Origin: a gamma proteobacterium SCGC AAA076-P13
Lineage (GTDB): Bacteria > Pseudomonadota > Gammaproteobacteria > Magnimaribacterales > D2472
Length of the DNA stretch: 64,000 nucleotides
NCBI GenBank assembly: GCA_000384935.1
Contig: ARRA01000003.1
Coordinates: forward strand, 62,001-126,000
Direction: 5' to 3'
Of the stretch, positions 1-12,081 are shown one piece after another; positions within the stretch are counted from its first letter, which is position 1, and each line of letters starts with the position of its first letter. A program made the translations under genes and the position numbers. The notes under the pieces were generated by a model. The model saw nothing but the letters and a program-made list of their open reading frames with translations. It was not told where the DNA came from and searched no databases.

Positions 1-1810
<1,810 letters not shown>

Positions 1811-4800
1811 CTAGTTTTCTGAATCTAATTCGAGGTTAATTCCAAGTGATTTAATTTCTTTACTAAGAACATTAAATGACTCAGGGATATTTGCTTCCAT
1901 TTCATAACTTCCATCAACAATATTTTTATACATTTTAGTTCTACCAGATACATCATCTGACTTAACAGTTAGCATTTCTTGCAGAGTATAGGATGCTCCA
2001 TAGGCCTCTAGCGCCCAGACTTCCATCTCTCCAAATCTTTGACCACCAAATTGCGCTTTACCACCCAATGGTTGCTGAGTTACCAAGCTGTATGAGCCTG
2101 TTGATCTAGCATGCATTTTGTCATCAACTAAATGATTTAGCTTAATAATATACATATAACCAACAGTTACCGGTCTATCGAATTTAGAGCCTGTTCTTCC
2201 GTCATATAATGTAAATTGACCTGATTCAGGAAGATCAGCAAGTTTAAGAAGATCTTTAACCTCACTCTCTTTTGCACCATCAAAAACTGGAGTAGCTATA
2301 GGCAATCCATCTTTAAGGTTATGCGCTAGCTCCATGATCTCAGTATTATTAAACGAGTTAATATCTTCTTTATTAGCAGCGTTAGTATTATAGAGTTTGT
2401 CTAAGTATGTTTTAAGTTCTGCTGGTTTGGCATTTTCTTTAAGCATTAAATCAATCTTCTGCCCAATACCTTTAGCAGCACAACCCATATGAGTTTCAAG
2501 AATCTGCCCAACATTCATCCTAGATGGAACACCTAAAGGATTAAGAACTATATCTACCGGGTGACCATCTTTGTCATATGGCATATCTTCAACAGGCATT
2601 ATTTCTGAAATAACACCCTTGTTTCCATGACGCCCTGCCATTTTGTCACCAGGCTGAATTCTTCGTTTAATAGCTAAATAAACTTTAACAATTTTTATAA
2701 CACCAGGAGCCAAATCATGGCCTCTAATTATTTTTGCTTTTTTCTCTTCAAATCTAGCTTTAATATCCTTAGCATATGATTTATAAGATTTTTCAGTATC
2801 CTCAATTACATCATTGATGGTATCTGTATCGGTTCTAATTGAAAAAAGATCATTAAGATCTAACTCTTCTAACCTTTCAAGAGAAAGTGTCTCACCTTTT
2901 TTGATCCCGTTACCTTTAATAGCTTTCTTGCCCTTAAGAAGGTCACATAATCTAGTTTTAGTAGCCTGTTCAACAACAAAAGCTTCATCATCTGCATCTT
3001 TTTTAGATTTATCTAAATGATCTTGTTCTATGGCTTGGGTTCTTTCATCTTTTTCAACGCCATCTCTAGTAAATACCTCTACATTGATTACAGTTCCTTT
3101 TGCACTAGACCTTTGAGATGTATCTTTAACATCAGAAGCTTTTTCACCAAAAATAGCTCTTAGCAATTTTTCTTCAGGAGATAATTGAGTCTCACCTTTA
3201 GGTGTTATCTTACCAACTAAAATATCACCAGGCTCTACCTCGGCACCCACATAAACAATACCGCAATCATCTAGCTTATTTAGAGACCCTTCTCCAACAT
3301 TAGGAATATCTGCAGTTATTTCTTCTGATCCAAGCTTAGTATCTCTAGCCACACAAACAATTTCTTGAATATGGATAGATGTAAATCTGTCCTCTCTAGC
3401 AACTTTCTCAGAAATTAGAATTGAATCTTCGAAGTTATAACCATTCCATGGCATAAATGCTATTCGTATATTTTGGCCTAATGCTAGCTCTCCATTGTCT
3501 ACTGAAGGTCCATCAGCAAGAACATCACCTGATTTTACTACATCACCGACTCTGACAATTGGTCTTTGATTAATACATGTATTTTGATTAGATCTTGTGT
3601 ATTTAACTAGGTTGTAAACATCAGATGCTGATTTAGATTTTTTATCTGTAACTCTAACAACAATTCTTGACGCATCTACATTCTCAACAACACCAGAATT
3701 TTTAGCAACGATACAGACTCCTGAATCTCTAGCTACAACTGATTCAAGCCCGGTTCCAACCAAAGGCTTTTCAGCTCTAAGAACTGGTACAGCTTGTCGC
3801 TGCATATTAGATCCCATTAAGGCCCTATTAGCATCATCATGCTCTAAGAAAGGAATTAAGGATGCTGCAATTGACACAACCTGCTGAGGCGATACATCCA
3901 TTAAGTCGACTCTATCAGATGACATCAACTCAAACTCGCTAGCGTGTCTAACAGCAACAAGATCATCAACAAATTTGTTATTTTTATCTAAAGTAACGTT
4001 AGCCTGAGCAATGACGTGTTCTGCTTCATCAATAGCAGATAAATACGTAATTTCATCTGTAACTGTTCCATTTATAACTTTTCTATATGGAGTTTCAATA
4101 AACCCGTATTGATTGGTCCTTGAATAGGATGCAAAAGAATTGATTAGACCAATATTTGGTCCTTCTGGAGTCTCAATTGGGCAAACTCTACCATAATGAG
4201 TAGGGTGCACATCTCTGACCTCAAAGCCTGCTCTTTCTCTAGTAAGACCGCCAGGGCCCAAAGCAGATACTCTTCTTTTGTGAGTGATTTCAGATAATGG
4301 ATTGTTTTGATCCATAAACTGTGACAATTGGCTAGAGCCAAAAAATTCTTTAATAGCTGCTGTAACAGGCTTTGCATTTATTAGATCTTGTGGACCTAGC
4401 TCATCTGCTTCAGCCATACTCAATCTTTCTCTTACAGCTCTTTCAACTCTTATCAAACCAACTCTAAACTGGTTCGCAGTCATTTCACCAACAGATCTAA
4501 CTCTTCTATTACCAAGATGGTCAATATCATCAACAATGTCATGTCCATCACGAATATTTACAATACCCTTCATTACTTCAATAATGTCTTCTTTGTCTAA
4601 AATATTGTCATTTTCTTTTTTAGAGTCTAGCTTTAAACGTCTGTTGAACTTCATTCTTCCAACTTCAGATAAGTCATATCTTTCTTCATTAAAGAATAAG
4701 TTATTAAATAAAGTTTCTGCTGAATCTTTGGTTGGTGGCTCCCCAGGTCTCATCATTCTGTAGATTTCTACAAGAGCTTCGAGCCTATTTGAAGTTGGGT

Positions 4801-5872
4801 CTGCTCTGAGTGTATTAGAAATATATGGTCCCTTATCAAGCTCATTTATAAATAAACATGTTATATCTGATACATTATTTTCTTTCAGTGCTTCTAAAAC
4901 TTCGTTATCTATTTCAGTATTAGCTGAATATAGAACTTCACCAGTTTCTTTATTAAAAATATCTTTCGATAGAACTTTTCCAATTAAAAATTCTTCTGCA
5001 AGCGTAATTTCACTTACATTGGCATTTGAAAGTTCTTTAATGTGTCTTGCAGTAATTCTTTTTCCTGCTTCGACGTAAACTTTACTTTTAACTTTAATAT
5101 CAACAGGAAGAGTTTCACCTCTTAACCTTTCAGGAATAAGGGCAAGCTTTACTGAGTCTTTTTCTAAAGAAAAAACATCTTCGTCATAAAACTCTGAAAG
5201 AATTTCTTCTGTACCCATGTCTAATGCTCTAAGCATTATAGTTGCAGGTATTTTTCTTCTTCTATCAATCCTGCTAAATAAAATGTCTTTAGGGTCAAAT
5301 TCAAAATCTAACCATGAGCCTCTATAAGGAATGATTCTGGCTGAATACAAAACCTTTCCTGAAGAATGAGTTTTTCCTTTGTCATGATCATAAAATACAC
5401 CGGGAGATCTATGCAATTGAGCAACTACAACTCTTTCGGTTCCATTAACAACGAATGAAGCATCAGAAGTCATTAATGGGACCTCGCCCATAAATACTTC
5501 TCCTTCTTTTATGTCTTTAACTTCTTTAAAGTTAGTTTCTCTATCGTAGAGAACAAGCTTTACTTTTATCCTCAGTGGAGCTGAATATGATAATCCTTGA
5601 ACTAAACATTCCTGAACATCATATGTATTTTTACCCAATTCATAAGAAACATATTCAAGGGCAGCATTTCCTGAAACACTTTTGATTGGAAATAGAGACT
5701 GAAATACATCTTCAAGTCCCTGTTTTTTCCTTGCATCAGGTGCCACATCAGCTTGCAAAAATTCAGAATAAGATTTTGTTTGAGTTTCAATAAGATTAGG
5801 AAGATCCATAACCTTGGTGAAAGTACCAAAGTTTTTTCTTATTCTTTTCTTTTCTGTATAGCTGTATGACAT
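1811..5872 (-). CDS. rpoB: RNA polymerase beta subunit
   Basis: Beta subunit of RNA polymerase, 1353 residues, close to the 1342 of E. coli. It starts [15 protein letters not shown], matching the family N-terminus. The rifampicin-pocket region is present around residues 520-585 ([20 protein letters not shown] followed by [11 protein letters not shown]), and the conserved C-terminal segment contains [20 protein letters not shown]. It lies 39 bases after rplL, much closer than the long rplL-rpoB gap with an attenuator in E. coli, and is followed directly by rpoC. The rif-region residues look wild type for a sensitive enzyme, although that is only a reading of the motif. Confidence 0.99.
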   Translation of the reverse strand: MSYSYTEKKRIRKNFGTFTKVMDLPNLIETQTKSYSEFLQADVAPDARKKQGLEDVFQSLFPIKSVSGNAALEYVSYELGKNTYDVQECLVQGLSYSAPLRIKVKLVLYDRETNFKEVKDIKEGEVFMGEVPLMTSDASFVVNGTERVVVAQLHRSPGVFYDHDKGKTHSSGKVLYSARIIPYRGSWLDFEFDPKDILFSRIDRRRKIPATIMLRALDMGTEEILSEFYDEDVFSLEKDSVKLALIPERLRGETLPVDIKVKSKVYVEAGKRITARHIKELSNANVSEITLAEEFLIGKVLSKDIFNKETGEVLYSANTEIDNEVLEALKENNVSDITCLFINELDKGPYISNTLRADPTSNRLEALVEIYRMMRPGEPPTKDSAETLFNNLFFNEERYDLSEVGRMKFNRRLKLDSKKENDNILDKEDIIEVMKGIVNIRDGHDIVDDIDHLGNRRVRSVGEMTANQFRVGLIRVERAVRERLSMAEADELGPQDLINAKPVTAAIKEFFGSSQLSQFMDQNNPLSEITHKRRVSALGPGGLTRERAGFEVRDVHPTHYGRVCPIETPEGPNIGLINSFASYSRTNQYGFIETPYRKVINGTVTDEITYLSAIDEAEHVIAQANVTLDKNNKFVDDLVAVRHASEFELMSSDRVDLMDVSPQQVVSIAASLIPFLEHDDANRALMGSNMQRQAVPVLRAEKPLVGTGLESVVARDSGVCIVAKNSGVVENVDASRIVVRVTDKKSKSASDVYNLVKYTRSNQNTCINQRPIVRVGDVVKSGDVLADGPSVDNGELALGQNIRIAFMPWNGYNFEDSILISEKVAREDRFTSIHIQEIVCVARDTKLGSEEITADIPNVGEGSLNKLDDCGIVYVGAEVEPGDILVGKITPKGETQLSPEEKLLRAIFGEKASDVKDTSQRSSAKGTVINVEVFTRDGVEKDERTQAIEQDHLDKSKKDADDEAFVVEQATKTRLCDLLKGKKAIKGNGIKKGETLSLERLEELDLNDLFSIRTDTDTINDVIEDTEKSYKSYAKDIKARFEEKKAKIIRGHDLAPGVIKIVKVYLAIKRRIQPGDKMAGRHGNKGVISEIMPVEDMPYDKDGHPVDIVLNPLGVPSRMNVGQILETHMGCAAKGIGQKIDLMLKENAKPAELKTYLDKLYNTNAANKEDINSFNNTEIMELAHNLKDGLPIATPVFDGAKESEVKDLLKLADLPESGQFTLYDGRTGSKFDRPVTVGYMYIIKLNHLVDDKMHARSTGSYSLVTQQPLGGKAQFGGQRFGEMEVWALEAYGASYTLQEMLTVKSDDVSGRTKMYKNIVDGSYEMEANIPESFNVLSKEIKSLGINLELDSEN

Positions 5873-5911
5873 AAATGCGCCCTTTTATTTATTTTTTATA
5901 TGTTTAATGGT

Positions 5912-6292
5912 TTATTTAAGTTCTGCAGTTGCTCCAGCTTCAGTAAGCTGTTTTAACATTGCTTCTGCATCATCTTTACTAGCACCTTCTTTAACTGTAC
6001 TTGGTGCTCCATCTACCATATCTTTCGCTTCTTTTAATCCTAGTCCTGTTATTGCTCTTACAGCTTTAATAACTTGTACTTTCTGATCGCCTGCTGCATT
6101 TAATACAACATCAAAAGCATCTTTCTCTTCAGCTGCTTCAGCGTCTCCGCCTGCTGCTGCTGCTGGTGCTGCTGCAACTGCTGCTGCGGCTGTAACACCA
6201 AATTTTTCTTCAATATCTGAAATAAGATCTACAAGATCCATTACTGACATTTCTTCTATAGCTTTTAAAATATCCTCTTTACTAGTTGCCAT
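5912..6292 (-). CDS. rplL: 50S ribosomal protein L7/L12
   Basis: Stalk protein of the large subunit that recruits translation GTPases. It has 126 residues with the three typical parts: an N-terminal dimerisation helix region (residues 1-33), an Ala-rich hinge (about 34-55, [15 protein letters not shown]) and the globular C-terminal domain containing [20 protein letters not shown]. It begins 18 bases after rplJ, the standard L10-L7/L12 pair, and both are expected to be controlled by the L10 leader upstream. Confidence 0.98.
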   Translation of the reverse strand: MATSKEDILKAIEEMSVMDLVDLISDIEEKFGVTAAAAVAAAPAAAAGGDAEAAEEKDAFDVVLNAAGDQKVQVIKAVRAITGLGLKEAKDMVDGAPSTVKEGASKDDAEAMLKQLTEAGATAELK

Positions 6293-6310
6293 TCTAATTC
6301 TCCTTATAAT

Positions 6311-6841
6311 TTAGGCTGATGCCTGTTTTTTGTCTTGAACTGCTGATAGAACTCTAGCTAATTTACTCGGCACTTCATTTAATAAAGTAGCGAATTTACT
6401 AACTGGAGCTTGCAACACATTTGCTATAAGGCCATAAGCCTCATCTTTAGATGGAAGGCTAGCAAGTATATCTATTTGGCCTCCATCAAGTAACTGCCCT
6501 TCAACCACCAAAGCTTTAATTTCTAAGTTATCAAAGTTCTTTGCATATGTTTTAAGCAATTTAGCTGCTGCACCTGGCTCTTCAAAAGAAAAAGCAAATA
6601 AAGATGGTCCAACAAGCACTTCATCTGAACAACCAAAGTCAGTTCCCTCAAATGCTAATTTAGCAAGCGAGTTCTTGATTATTTGAATATGTATACCAGA
6701 CTGAGTAGCCTTTTGCCTCACCTCAGATAACTCGGTAACTTTTAAGCCCCTTGCATCTGAAATAACTAAAGACGATGCATTAGATGCAACTTCCTTAACT
6801 TCACCAACTATTCTTTCTTTTTCACTTTTTGATAACGCCAC
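6311..6841 (-). CDS. rplJ: 50S ribosomal protein L10
   Basis: L10 anchors the L7/L12 dimers to the 23S rRNA and represses its own operon through the leader RNA. An in-frame open stretch runs further upstream to 6889, but the real start is most likely the GTG at 6841. It gives (M)ALSKSEKERIVGEV, as in E. coli L10, and it has an AGGAGA Shine-Dalgarno sequence seven bases before it. The extra upstream residues would be leader sequence. The product is 176 residues, against 165 in E. coli. The C-terminus, rich in Ala and Lys, is where L7/L12 binds. Confidence 0.96.
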   Translation of the reverse strand: MALSKSEKERIVGEVKEVASNASSLVISDARGLKVTELSEVRQKATQSGIHIQIIKNSLAKLAFEGTDFGCSDEVLVGPSLFAFSFEEPGAAAKLLKTYAKNFDNLEIKALVVEGQLLDGGQIDILASLPSKDEAYGLIANVLQAPVSKFATLLNEVPSKLARVLSAVQDKKQASA

Positions 6842-6849
6842 AGCAATTC

Positions 6850-7000
6850 TCCTGTTTAAGCCTTTCGGCCATTCGGCGACAAATTGCAAAATTACAATTT
6901 GAACACCACCTACGTAGGAAATTAAGTCTTACGACACCTACGGTCTTTGACGGCTGCGTAAACGCAACTATCTAGCTATATAATTTCTTATAAAGCTAAA
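6850..7000 (-). promoter_or_regulatory. L10 leader RNA (rplJ-rplL autoregulation)
   Basis: The 160 bases between rplA and rplJ carry the classic L10 leader signature. On the minus strand, GTAGGTGTCGTAAGACTTAA is followed by CCTACGTAGG, so the two GTAGG/CCTAC arms close a stem around the conserved TCGTAAGACTTAA element. An upstream pair GTTGCGTTTACGCA may form another helix. In the known system, L10 with L12 binds this RNA and represses rplJL translation. The family identification rests on the match of the conserved strings and fold. Exact boundaries are approximate. Confidence 0.82.
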
Positions 7001-7002
7001 AT

Positions 7003-7695
7003 TTATACCAGCTCTGATGAGTTAATTTTTATACCAGGTCCCATAGTGCTACTTAAAGCAATATTTCCGATATAAATGCCCTTTGCAGATGCAGGTTTTA
7101 ATTTTTTTAATTCTTCTAATAAAGCAACTGCATTGGATTGTATCTTCTCTAAATCAAAAGAAACCTTACCAATACTTCCATGAATAATTCCATTTTTGTC
7201 TGTTCTAAATCTAACTTGTCCAGCTTTAACATTATTAATAGCAGTAGCAACGTCATCTGAAACTGTTCCAGTTTTAGGGTTAGGCATCAAACCTTTAGGT
7301 CCTAGTACTTGTCCAAGTTTTCCAACAACTTTCATAGCTGCATTTGTAGAAATAACAACATCAACTGAGATTTCTTCTTTTGAGAATTTTTCAGCAAGGT
7401 CTTCCATTCCAATATGTTCGGCACCAGCAGCTTTAGCGGCATCGGCTTGATCACCATCTGCAAAAACAGCAACAGTAACTTGTTTTCCAAGACTGTTAGG
7501 TAGCGTAACTGCTCCTCTTACATTTTGATCAGACTTATTAGGATCTACTCCAAGTCTAATCGCTATATCAACAGATTCTTCAAATTTACTAGATTTAACT
7601 GATTGTAATATCTCAAGAGCATCCGCCATTGAATATGTCATTTCAGGATCAACTTTTTCAAGAATAATTTTTTGTTTGTTAGTTACTTTGCTCAT
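7003..7695 (-). CDS. rplA: 50S ribosomal protein L1
   Basis: L1 forms the mobile stalk near the E site and represses the L11 operon. The 230 residues compare with 234 in E. coli. The signature around residue 120, [19 protein letters not shown], is present, as is the conserved end [19 protein letters not shown]. It overlaps rplK by four bases (ATG at 7695, rplK stop at 7692), which implies translational coupling. The L10 leader follows it. Confidence 0.98.
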   Translation of the reverse strand: MSKVTNKQKIILEKVDPEMTYSMADALEILQSVKSSKFEESVDIAIRLGVDPNKSDQNVRGAVTLPNSLGKQVTVAVFADGDQADAAKAAGAEHIGMEDLAEKFSKEEISVDVVISTNAAMKVVGKLGQVLGPKGLMPNPKTGTVSDDVATAINNVKAGQVRFRTDKNGIIHGSIGKVSFDLEKIQSNAVALLEELKKLKPASAKGIYIGNIALSSTMGPGIKINSSELV

Positions 7696-8120
7696 AGATC
7701 TACCTCGACTCCCATGCTTCTTGCTGTACCAGCAATAATTAGAACTGCAGCATCAATATCATTTGAATTAAGGTCTGGTTCTTTTTGTTTAGCTATATCT
7801 TCTAACTGTGCTCTTGTTAATTTACCAACCTTTTCTCTGTTAGGCTCTCCACTTCCCTTGGCAATACCAAGAATCTTTCTTATTAAAACTGCAGCTGGAG
7901 GTGTCTTAACAACAAATGTAAAAGACTTATCCTCGTAGACAGTGATTACAACTGGAAGAGGCATACCTTTTTCAGCACTCTGAGTTTCTGCATTAAATGC
8001 ATTACAGAAATCCATTATATTTACTCCAACTTGACCTAAAGCTGGTCCAACAGGAGGACTGGGGTTGGCACCGCCAGCAGGAATCTGTAATTTTAGAATA
8101 TTTGCTACTTTTTTTGCCAT
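7692..8120 (-). CDS. rplK: 50S ribosomal protein L11
   Basis: L11 forms the GTPase-associated centre with 23S rRNA. It has 142 residues, the same as E. coli. The N-terminal [20 protein letters not shown] motif and the C-terminal rRNA-binding part with [12 protein letters not shown] are intact. Its ATG shares a base with the nusG stop (TAATG), so no promoter fits between nusG and rplK. In E. coli that gap carries the L11 operon promoter, so here rplKA probably depend on transcription from further upstream. Confidence 0.98.
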   Translation of the reverse strand: MAKKVANILKLQIPAGGANPSPPVGPALGQVGVNIMDFCNAFNAETQSAEKGMPLPVVITVYEDKSFTFVVKTPPAAVLIRKILGIAKGSGEPNREKVGKLTRAQLEDIAKQKEPDLNSNDIDAAVLIIAGTARSMGVEVDL

Positions 8121-8647
8121 TATGTTTTCTCTATTTGAATGAATTCAAGGTCAACAGGTGTTGCTCTTCCAAGTATCTGGACTGCAACTTTTACCATATT
8201 TCTCTCATAATCTACATTTTCTACAACGCCATTAAAGTCATTGAAGGGTCCATCACAGACTCTTACTACCTCGCCAGGCTCATAGATTGTTTTTGGAGCA
8301 GGCGCATCTTCACCTACCTCAATTCTATTAATAATACTATTAACATCATCTTCTGAAATTGGTAATGGTCTATCTTTGGTGCCACCTACAAAGCCTGAAA
8401 CTCTAGGAGTTGATTGGACCAACTGCCATGAATCATCCTCAAGCAACATCTCAATTAATATATAACCGGGGAAAAACTTTCTTTCAGTAGTTTTCTTTGT
8501 TCCGCCTTTTAATTCGACGATTTGCTCAGTAGGTATTAAAATTTCACCGAACTTTTCAGATAGCCCGTTAAGCTCAATTTTTTCTTCTAAAGCAATTTTT
8601 ACTTTTTGCTCATACCCTGAATAGGCTTGTATTACATACCAGTCCAT
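8120..8647 (-). CDS. nusG: Transcription termination/antitermination factor NusG
   Basis: NusG couples RNA polymerase to the ribosome and assists Rho. It has 175 residues with an NGN domain (about 1-115, containing the conserved [13 protein letters not shown]) and a C-terminal KOW domain (about 120-175, [20 protein letters not shown]). It lies four bases downstream of secE, the usual secE-nusG pair, and is fused to rplK by a one-base stop-start overlap. The gene for its partner Rho is also in this window (46542-47819). Confidence 0.98.
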   Translation of the reverse strand: MDWYVIQAYSGYEQKVKIALEEKIELNGLSEKFGEILIPTEQIVELKGGTKKTTERKFFPGYILIEMLLEDDSWQLVQSTPRVSGFVGGTKDRPLPISEDDVNSIINRIEVGEDAPAPKTIYEPGEVVRVCDGPFNDFNGVVENVDYERNMVKVAVQILGRATPVDLEFIQIEKT

Positions 8648-8651
8648 ATAT

Positions 8652-9014
8652 TTAACCTAATACCAATTTTGTTAAAAACGTTAATAATGATTCAAGGCCC
8701 CAAAAAAATAGACAAAGAACAACAATTGCACTGAATACTACTAAAAATGTCTGAGTTGTTTCTAACCTAGTTGGCCAAACAACCTTTCTTATTTCTGTTC
8801 TTGACTCTCGCATCAACTTGATTGCATTAGATCCAAAACTGGTAATAGATAAAATTCCAAGACCAACAATAAATAAAAATACAACGCCTAATACTCTATA
8901 TAAAAAAGCTACTTCTACAAAATAACTATTTCCAACAACAGCTGCTGCAAATACGGAAAGAGCAATAAACCACTTAAGTTTATCTACTGATTTCGAAGCT
9001 ACTACTTTAGTCAT
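8652..9014 (-). CDS. secE: Protein translocase subunit SecE
   Basis: SecE is the small essential clamp of the SecYEG channel. The 120-residue protein has three hydrophobic segments (about 15-33, 38-57 and 90-115), as in the E. coli three-span form. The conserved cytoplasmic amphipathic stretch RTEIRKVVWPTRLETTQTF comes just before the last span. It lies directly after tRNA-Trp, the standard arrangement. SecA, which drives this channel, is encoded at 24866-27577. Confidence 0.96.
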   Translation of the reverse strand: MTKVVASKSVDKLKWFIALSVFAAAVVGNSYFVEVAFLYRVLGVVFLFIVGLGILSITSFGSNAIKLMRESRTEIRKVVWPTRLETTQTFLVVFSAIVVLCLFFWGLESLLTFLTKLVLG

Positions 9015-9044
9015 ATATTTCCTATTTAGGCTGCCATATTAATT

Positions 9045-9120
9045 TGGCAGGCCAGGAGGGTCTCGAACCCACAACCCCCGGTTTTGGAGACCGGTACTCT
9101 ACCAATTGAGCTACTGGCCT
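9045..9120 (-). tRNA. tRNA-Trp (CCA anticodon)
   Basis: A full 76-base cloverleaf on the minus strand. The acceptor stem AGGCCAG pairs with CTGGCCT, the D arm is TAGCTCAATTGGTAGAGTA, the anticodon loop CTCCAAA gives anticodon CCA, the T loop is GTTCGAG, and the 3' CCA is encoded. It sits between tuf and secE, as in many gammaproteobacteria. Confidence 0.97.
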
Positions 9121-9190
9121 AAAACACATTTTCATATTCTTCAGAGACAAGTAAGCCGAGACACAAAGGCCTCGGCTAATAAGTCAATTT

Positions 9191-10381
9191 TTACTCAATA
9201 ATTTTTGATACTACGCCAGCACCAACAGTTCTGCCACCTTCTCTAATTGCAAATTTAAGACCTTCGTCCATAGCAATAGGAGCAATAAGCTCAATATTCA
9301 TTTTAATATTGTCGCCCGGCATAACCATTTCAACTCCACTTGGAAGTTCACATGCACCTGTGACATCAGTTGTTCTAAAGTAGAACTGAGGTCTATAGTT
9401 ATTCATGAATGGTGTGTGTCTTCCACCTTCATCTTTACTTAGTACGTAAATTTCAGCTTCGAATTTTGTATGAGGAGAAATAGCACCTGGCTTAGATAAA
9501 ACCTGGCCTCTTTCAACAGCTTCTCTTTCAACACCTCTTAATAGAACTCCACAGTTTTCACCTGCTCTTCCTTCGTCAAGAGATTTTCTGAACATCTCAA
9601 CACCTGTACAAGTAGTCGTAGTTGTATCTTTAATACCAATGATTTCAAGAGGATCACCAGTATTAACAATACCAGTCTCGATTCTTCCTGTTACAACAGT
9701 TCCTCTTCCTGAAATTGTGAATACATCTTCAATAGGCATTAGGAAAGCACCATCTACTGGTCTTTCAGGCTCTGGTACGTAACTGTCAAGAGTTTCGATA
9801 AGCTTTGTTACTGAAGGGACGCCGATTTCAGAAGTATCACCTTCTAATGCTTTTAATGCACTACCAACGATGATTGGAGTATCATCACCAGGGAAATCAT
9901 ATTCATTTAATAGTTCTCTTATTTCCATTTCAACAAGCTCTATCATTTCTGGATCATCATTTTGATCTGCTTTATTCATATATACAACGATATATGGAAC
10001 TCCAACCTGTCTACATAAAAGGATGTGTTCTCTTGTTTGTGGCATAGGACCGTCAGCAGCACTTACTACTAATATAGCGCCATCCATTTGAGCAGCACCA
10101 GTAATCATATTTTTAACATAGTCTGCGTGACCTGGGCAATCTACGTGAGCGTAGTGACGTGCAGTTGAAACATACTCAACATGAGAAGTAGCAATAGTAA
10201 TTCCTCTTTCTCTTTCTTCTGGAGCGTTATCAATATTTGCAAAGTCAACAGCGTCTCCACCGAAAACTTCAGCAGCTACTTTAGTTAGCGCAGCTGTAAG
10301 TGTAGTTTTTCCATGATCAACGTGACCAACTGTCCCAACATTAACGTGGGGTAGCGTTCTTTCGAATTTTTCTCTTGCCAT
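9191..10381 (-). CDS. tuf: Elongation factor Tu
   Basis: The GTPase that delivers aminoacyl-tRNA. It has 396 residues, against 394 in E. coli. GTP-binding motifs are GHVDHGKT (G1, residues 19-26), RGITI (G2 effector), DCPGH (G3) and NKAD (G4). The C-terminal domain carries the conserved GMFRK-type and [10 protein letters not shown] motifs. It follows tRNA-Tyr and tRNA-Thr. A GC-rich inverted repeat (9154-9160 with 9171-9177) lies just past its stop but has no T-run, so it may be a processing or pause hairpin, not a true terminator. Confidence 0.99.
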   Translation of the reverse strand: MAREKFERTLPHVNVGTVGHVDHGKTTLTAALTKVAAEVFGGDAVDFANIDNAPEERERGITIATSHVEYVSTARHYAHVDCPGHADYVKNMITGAAQMDGAILVVSAADGPMPQTREHILLCRQVGVPYIVVYMNKADQNDDPEMIELVEMEIRELLNEYDFPGDDTPIIVGSALKALEGDTSEIGVPSVTKLIETLDSYVPEPERPVDGAFLMPIEDVFTISGRGTVVTGRIETGIVNTGDPLEIIGIKDTTTTTCTGVEMFRKSLDEGRAGENCGVLLRGVEREAVERGQVLSKPGAISPHTKFEAEIYVLSKDEGGRHTPFMNNYRPQFYFRTTDVTGACELPSGVEMVMPGDNIKMNIELIAPIAMDEGLKFAIREGGRTVGAGVVSKIIE

Positions 10382-10418
10382 CTTTATATGCCTCTCTGAA
10401 ATAATTATTTTATTAAAA

Positions 10419-10493
10419 TGGAGCTCATAACCGGACTTGAACCGGTGACCTCTTACTTACCAAGCAAGTGCTCTACCACTGAGCTATATGAGC
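10419..10493 (-). tRNA. tRNA-Thr (GGT anticodon)
   Basis: 75 bases on the minus strand. The acceptor stem GCTCATA pairs with TATGAGC, with discriminator T and encoded CCA. The D arm is TAGCTCAGTGGTAGAGCA and the anticodon loop TTGGTAA reads GGT. It is the tRNA directly upstream of tuf, equivalent to E. coli thrT beside tufB. The tRNA-Gly that normally separates it from tRNA-Tyr is absent. Confidence 0.96.
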
Positions 10494-10526
10494 CCGTATA
10501 TGTAGCATCCTATTTTAAGGTGGCGT

Positions 10527-10555
10527 ATTATCCCTCTAAAAAGTATTAAACTCAA
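10527..10555 (-). promoter_or_regulatory. Candidate sigma-70 promoter for tRNA-Thr-tuf
   Basis: On the minus strand TTGAGT (10550-10555) is followed after exactly 17 bases by GATAAT (10527-10532). The next bases, ACGCCACC, are a GC-rich discriminator of the kind found at growth-rate-controlled stable-RNA promoters. It lies in the tRNA-Tyr/tRNA-Thr gap, about 35 bases before tRNA-Thr. No transcript evidence is available. Confidence 0.55.
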
Positions 10556-10613
10556 CCTTTTTTCGAGATAAATATTAGATTATTTTTTGATGCAATTTCT
10601 GAAGAAATTAGCA

Positions 10614-10697
10614 TGGTGGAGAGGGTAGGATTCGAACCTACGTAGCCGAAGCGGCAGATTTACAGTCTGCTGGTATTAACCACTCACCCACCTCTCC
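10614..10697 (-). tRNA. tRNA-Tyr (GTA anticodon)
   Basis: 84 bases on the minus strand with the long variable arm typical of tRNA-Tyr. The acceptor stem is GGAGAGG/CCTCTCC, the anticodon loop CTGTAAA reads GTA, the variable arm contains CCGCTTCGGC, the T loop is GTTCGAA, and the 3' CCA is encoded. Confidence 0.97.
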
Positions 10698-10711
10698 ATT
10701 TCAAGGTAGCT

Positions 10712-10740
10712 ATTTTTGTTCTAGAATGAGTTTAAGTCAA
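10712..10740 (-). promoter_or_regulatory. Candidate promoter for tRNA-Tyr
   Basis: On the minus strand TTGACT (10735-10740) stands 17 bases before AAAAAT (10712-10717), about 15 bases ahead of the tRNA-Tyr 5' end. The -35 element is near consensus and the -10 element is weak. It faces away from birA, whose start is only a few bases further on. Confidence 0.4.
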
Positions 10741-10747
10741 CTAGTTT

Positions 10748-11497
10748 ATGAAATTGAATACACTTAATAAAAATAAAATTCTTAAAAATATTGATGTAGA
10801 TAGGATAAATATTGCTATCTACAACACTATAGGTTCAACAAATGATAAGTGTAAAACTCTTGAACAAAGCAATGATTTTAATATTGTTTTAGCAGAAGAA
10901 CAGACGAAGGGAAAAGGAAGAATGGGTAAAGAATGGTCTAGCCCACTAGGAAATATTTATATGTCGATTGCTTTTTCTGGGTCAAAGTCTAATGAGCCTT
11001 TAAGTTTAATTTCAGGATTGATTTGCCAGGAAGCAATAAATAAAGTGATTGGTGAAGATTCTATTGGCCTTAAGTGGCCTAATGATATTATTTTGAATAA
11101 AAAAAAGGTTGGGGGAATATTGATAGAAAAAGAGGTTTTAGGCTCTGATGTAACTAATATAGTGGGGATAGGATTAAATCTAAAACTTGTTAAAAAGGAA
11201 TCTTGGTGGGGCGACCTCTCAGAATATCAACACATAGATAGAAATGAGCTTATTAATACTATTTTAAGAAAATTTATTTCCTACTGCGATAAAGGAATAG
11301 ATAACTGGAAAGAGAAATGGGAAACTTCATGCATGCATCTGAATTCAAATATTAAAATTCAAAGTAACAACATTAAAATAAATGAAGGGATGTGTATTGG
11401 CATTACTAATAGAGGTGCCTTAAGAATTAGTTCAAACAAGGATGGTAAAATTTGTGAATATGAGTATGGTGATATATCAATAAAAGGAGTTTATTAG
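10748..11497 (+). CDS. birA: Biotin--[acetyl-CoA carboxylase] ligase, catalytic part only
   Basis: Attaches biotin to the AccB lysine through biotinyl-AMP. It has 249 residues, against 321 in E. coli. Motifs are GSTNDKCK (about 28-36), the biotin loop KGKGRMGKEWSSPLGNIYMS (55-74), and LKWPNDI with KVGGILIE. A small C-terminal SH3-like domain follows. The N-terminal winged helix that lets E. coli BirA repress bio genes is missing: only about 25 residues precede the catalytic fold, and tRNA-Tyr lies just upstream, so this is a pure ligase. Its substrate AccB is encoded at 54534-54977. No good Shine-Dalgarno sequence is visible before the ATG. Confidence 0.93.
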   Translation: MKLNTLNKNKILKNIDVDRINIAIYNTIGSTNDKCKTLEQSNDFNIVLAEEQTKGKGRMGKEWSSPLGNIYMSIAFSGSKSNEPLSLISGLICQEAINKVIGEDSIGLKWPNDIILNKKKVGGILIEKEVLGSDVTNIVGIGLNLKLVKKESWWGDLSEYQHIDRNELINTILRKFISYCDKGIDNWKEKWETSCMHLNSNIKIQSNNIKINEGMCIGITNRGALRISSNKDGKICEYEYGDISIKGVY

Positions 11498-11501
11498 TTA
11501 A

Positions 11502-12059
11502 ATGAAACATTACATTAATGGATTGAATCTTTTAGAAGATTATATACAAGACAATAATAAGATCTTATTTGGTGCTGGATGTTTTTGGGGTGTTGAAAGA
11601 AAGTTTTGGGATATTCCTGGAGTGAATATAACAACTGTTGGTTATGCTGGTGGGGACACTGATAATCCAACATATGAAGATGTTTGTTACAAGAATACTA
11701 ATCATGCAGAGGTTGTCGAGGTTGTTTATGACGTTAACAAAATTTCTCTTAAAGAGTTATTAAAAGTTTTTTGGGAATGTCACGATCCAACTCAAGGGAT
11801 GAGACAAGGGAACGATAAAGGAACACAGTACAGATCAGTTATATATTGTTCATCTAATGAAGATCTTGAAATTAGCCTAAAAAGCAAAATACAGTATCAA
11901 GAAACTCTCCAAGCAAATGGTTATGGTGATATAACAACCGAAATAGTTCTAAGTCCTAAATATTTTCTTGCTGAAGAATATCATCAACAGTATCTTGCAA
12001 AAAATCCAAACGGCTATTGTGGTCTTGGTGGAACAAATTGTTCTTTCCCAAACGATTAA
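11502..12059 (+). CDS. msrA: Peptide methionine sulfoxide reductase MsrA
   Basis: Reduces methionine-S-sulfoxide in proteins. It has 185 residues. The catalytic motif GAGCFWGVE is near residues 24-32, with the nucleophilic Cys before FW. Other conserved elements are GYAGG, HAEVVEV, HDPTQ with QYRSVIY, and a C-terminal Cys pair (YCGLGGTNC) that can act as resolving cysteines. It starts four bases after birA, so the two are likely cotranscribed. Confidence 0.96.
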   Translation: MKHYINGLNLLEDYIQDNNKILFGAGCFWGVERKFWDIPGVNITTVGYAGGDTDNPTYEDVCYKNTNHAEVVEVVYDVNKISLKELLKVFWECHDPTQGMRQGNDKGTQYRSVIYCSSNEDLEISLKSKIQYQETLQANGYGDITTEIVLSPKYFLAEEYHQQYLAKNPNGYCGLGGTNCSFPND

Positions 12060-12065
12060 TTTGTA

Positions 12066-12071
12066 TATAAT
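12066..12071 (+). promoter_or_regulatory. Candidate -10 element for tRNA-Thr(TGT)
   Basis: A perfect TATAAT lies 10 bases before the tRNA 5' end, just after the msrA stop. No convincing -35 sits 16-18 bases upstream. The tRNA might instead be expressed by read-through from birA-msrA. Confidence 0.35.
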
Positions 12072-12081
12072 GTTTTTTTTT

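Noticed and set aside
7997-8356. 119-codon plus-strand open frame over nusG-rplK
   Set aside because: Both opposite-strand genes are certain; composition of the frame is not protein-like.
9154-9177. GC-rich hairpin after tuf as a terminator
   Set aside because: No T-run follows on the minus strand and tRNA-Trp-secE lie directly downstream; kept only as a remark under tuf.
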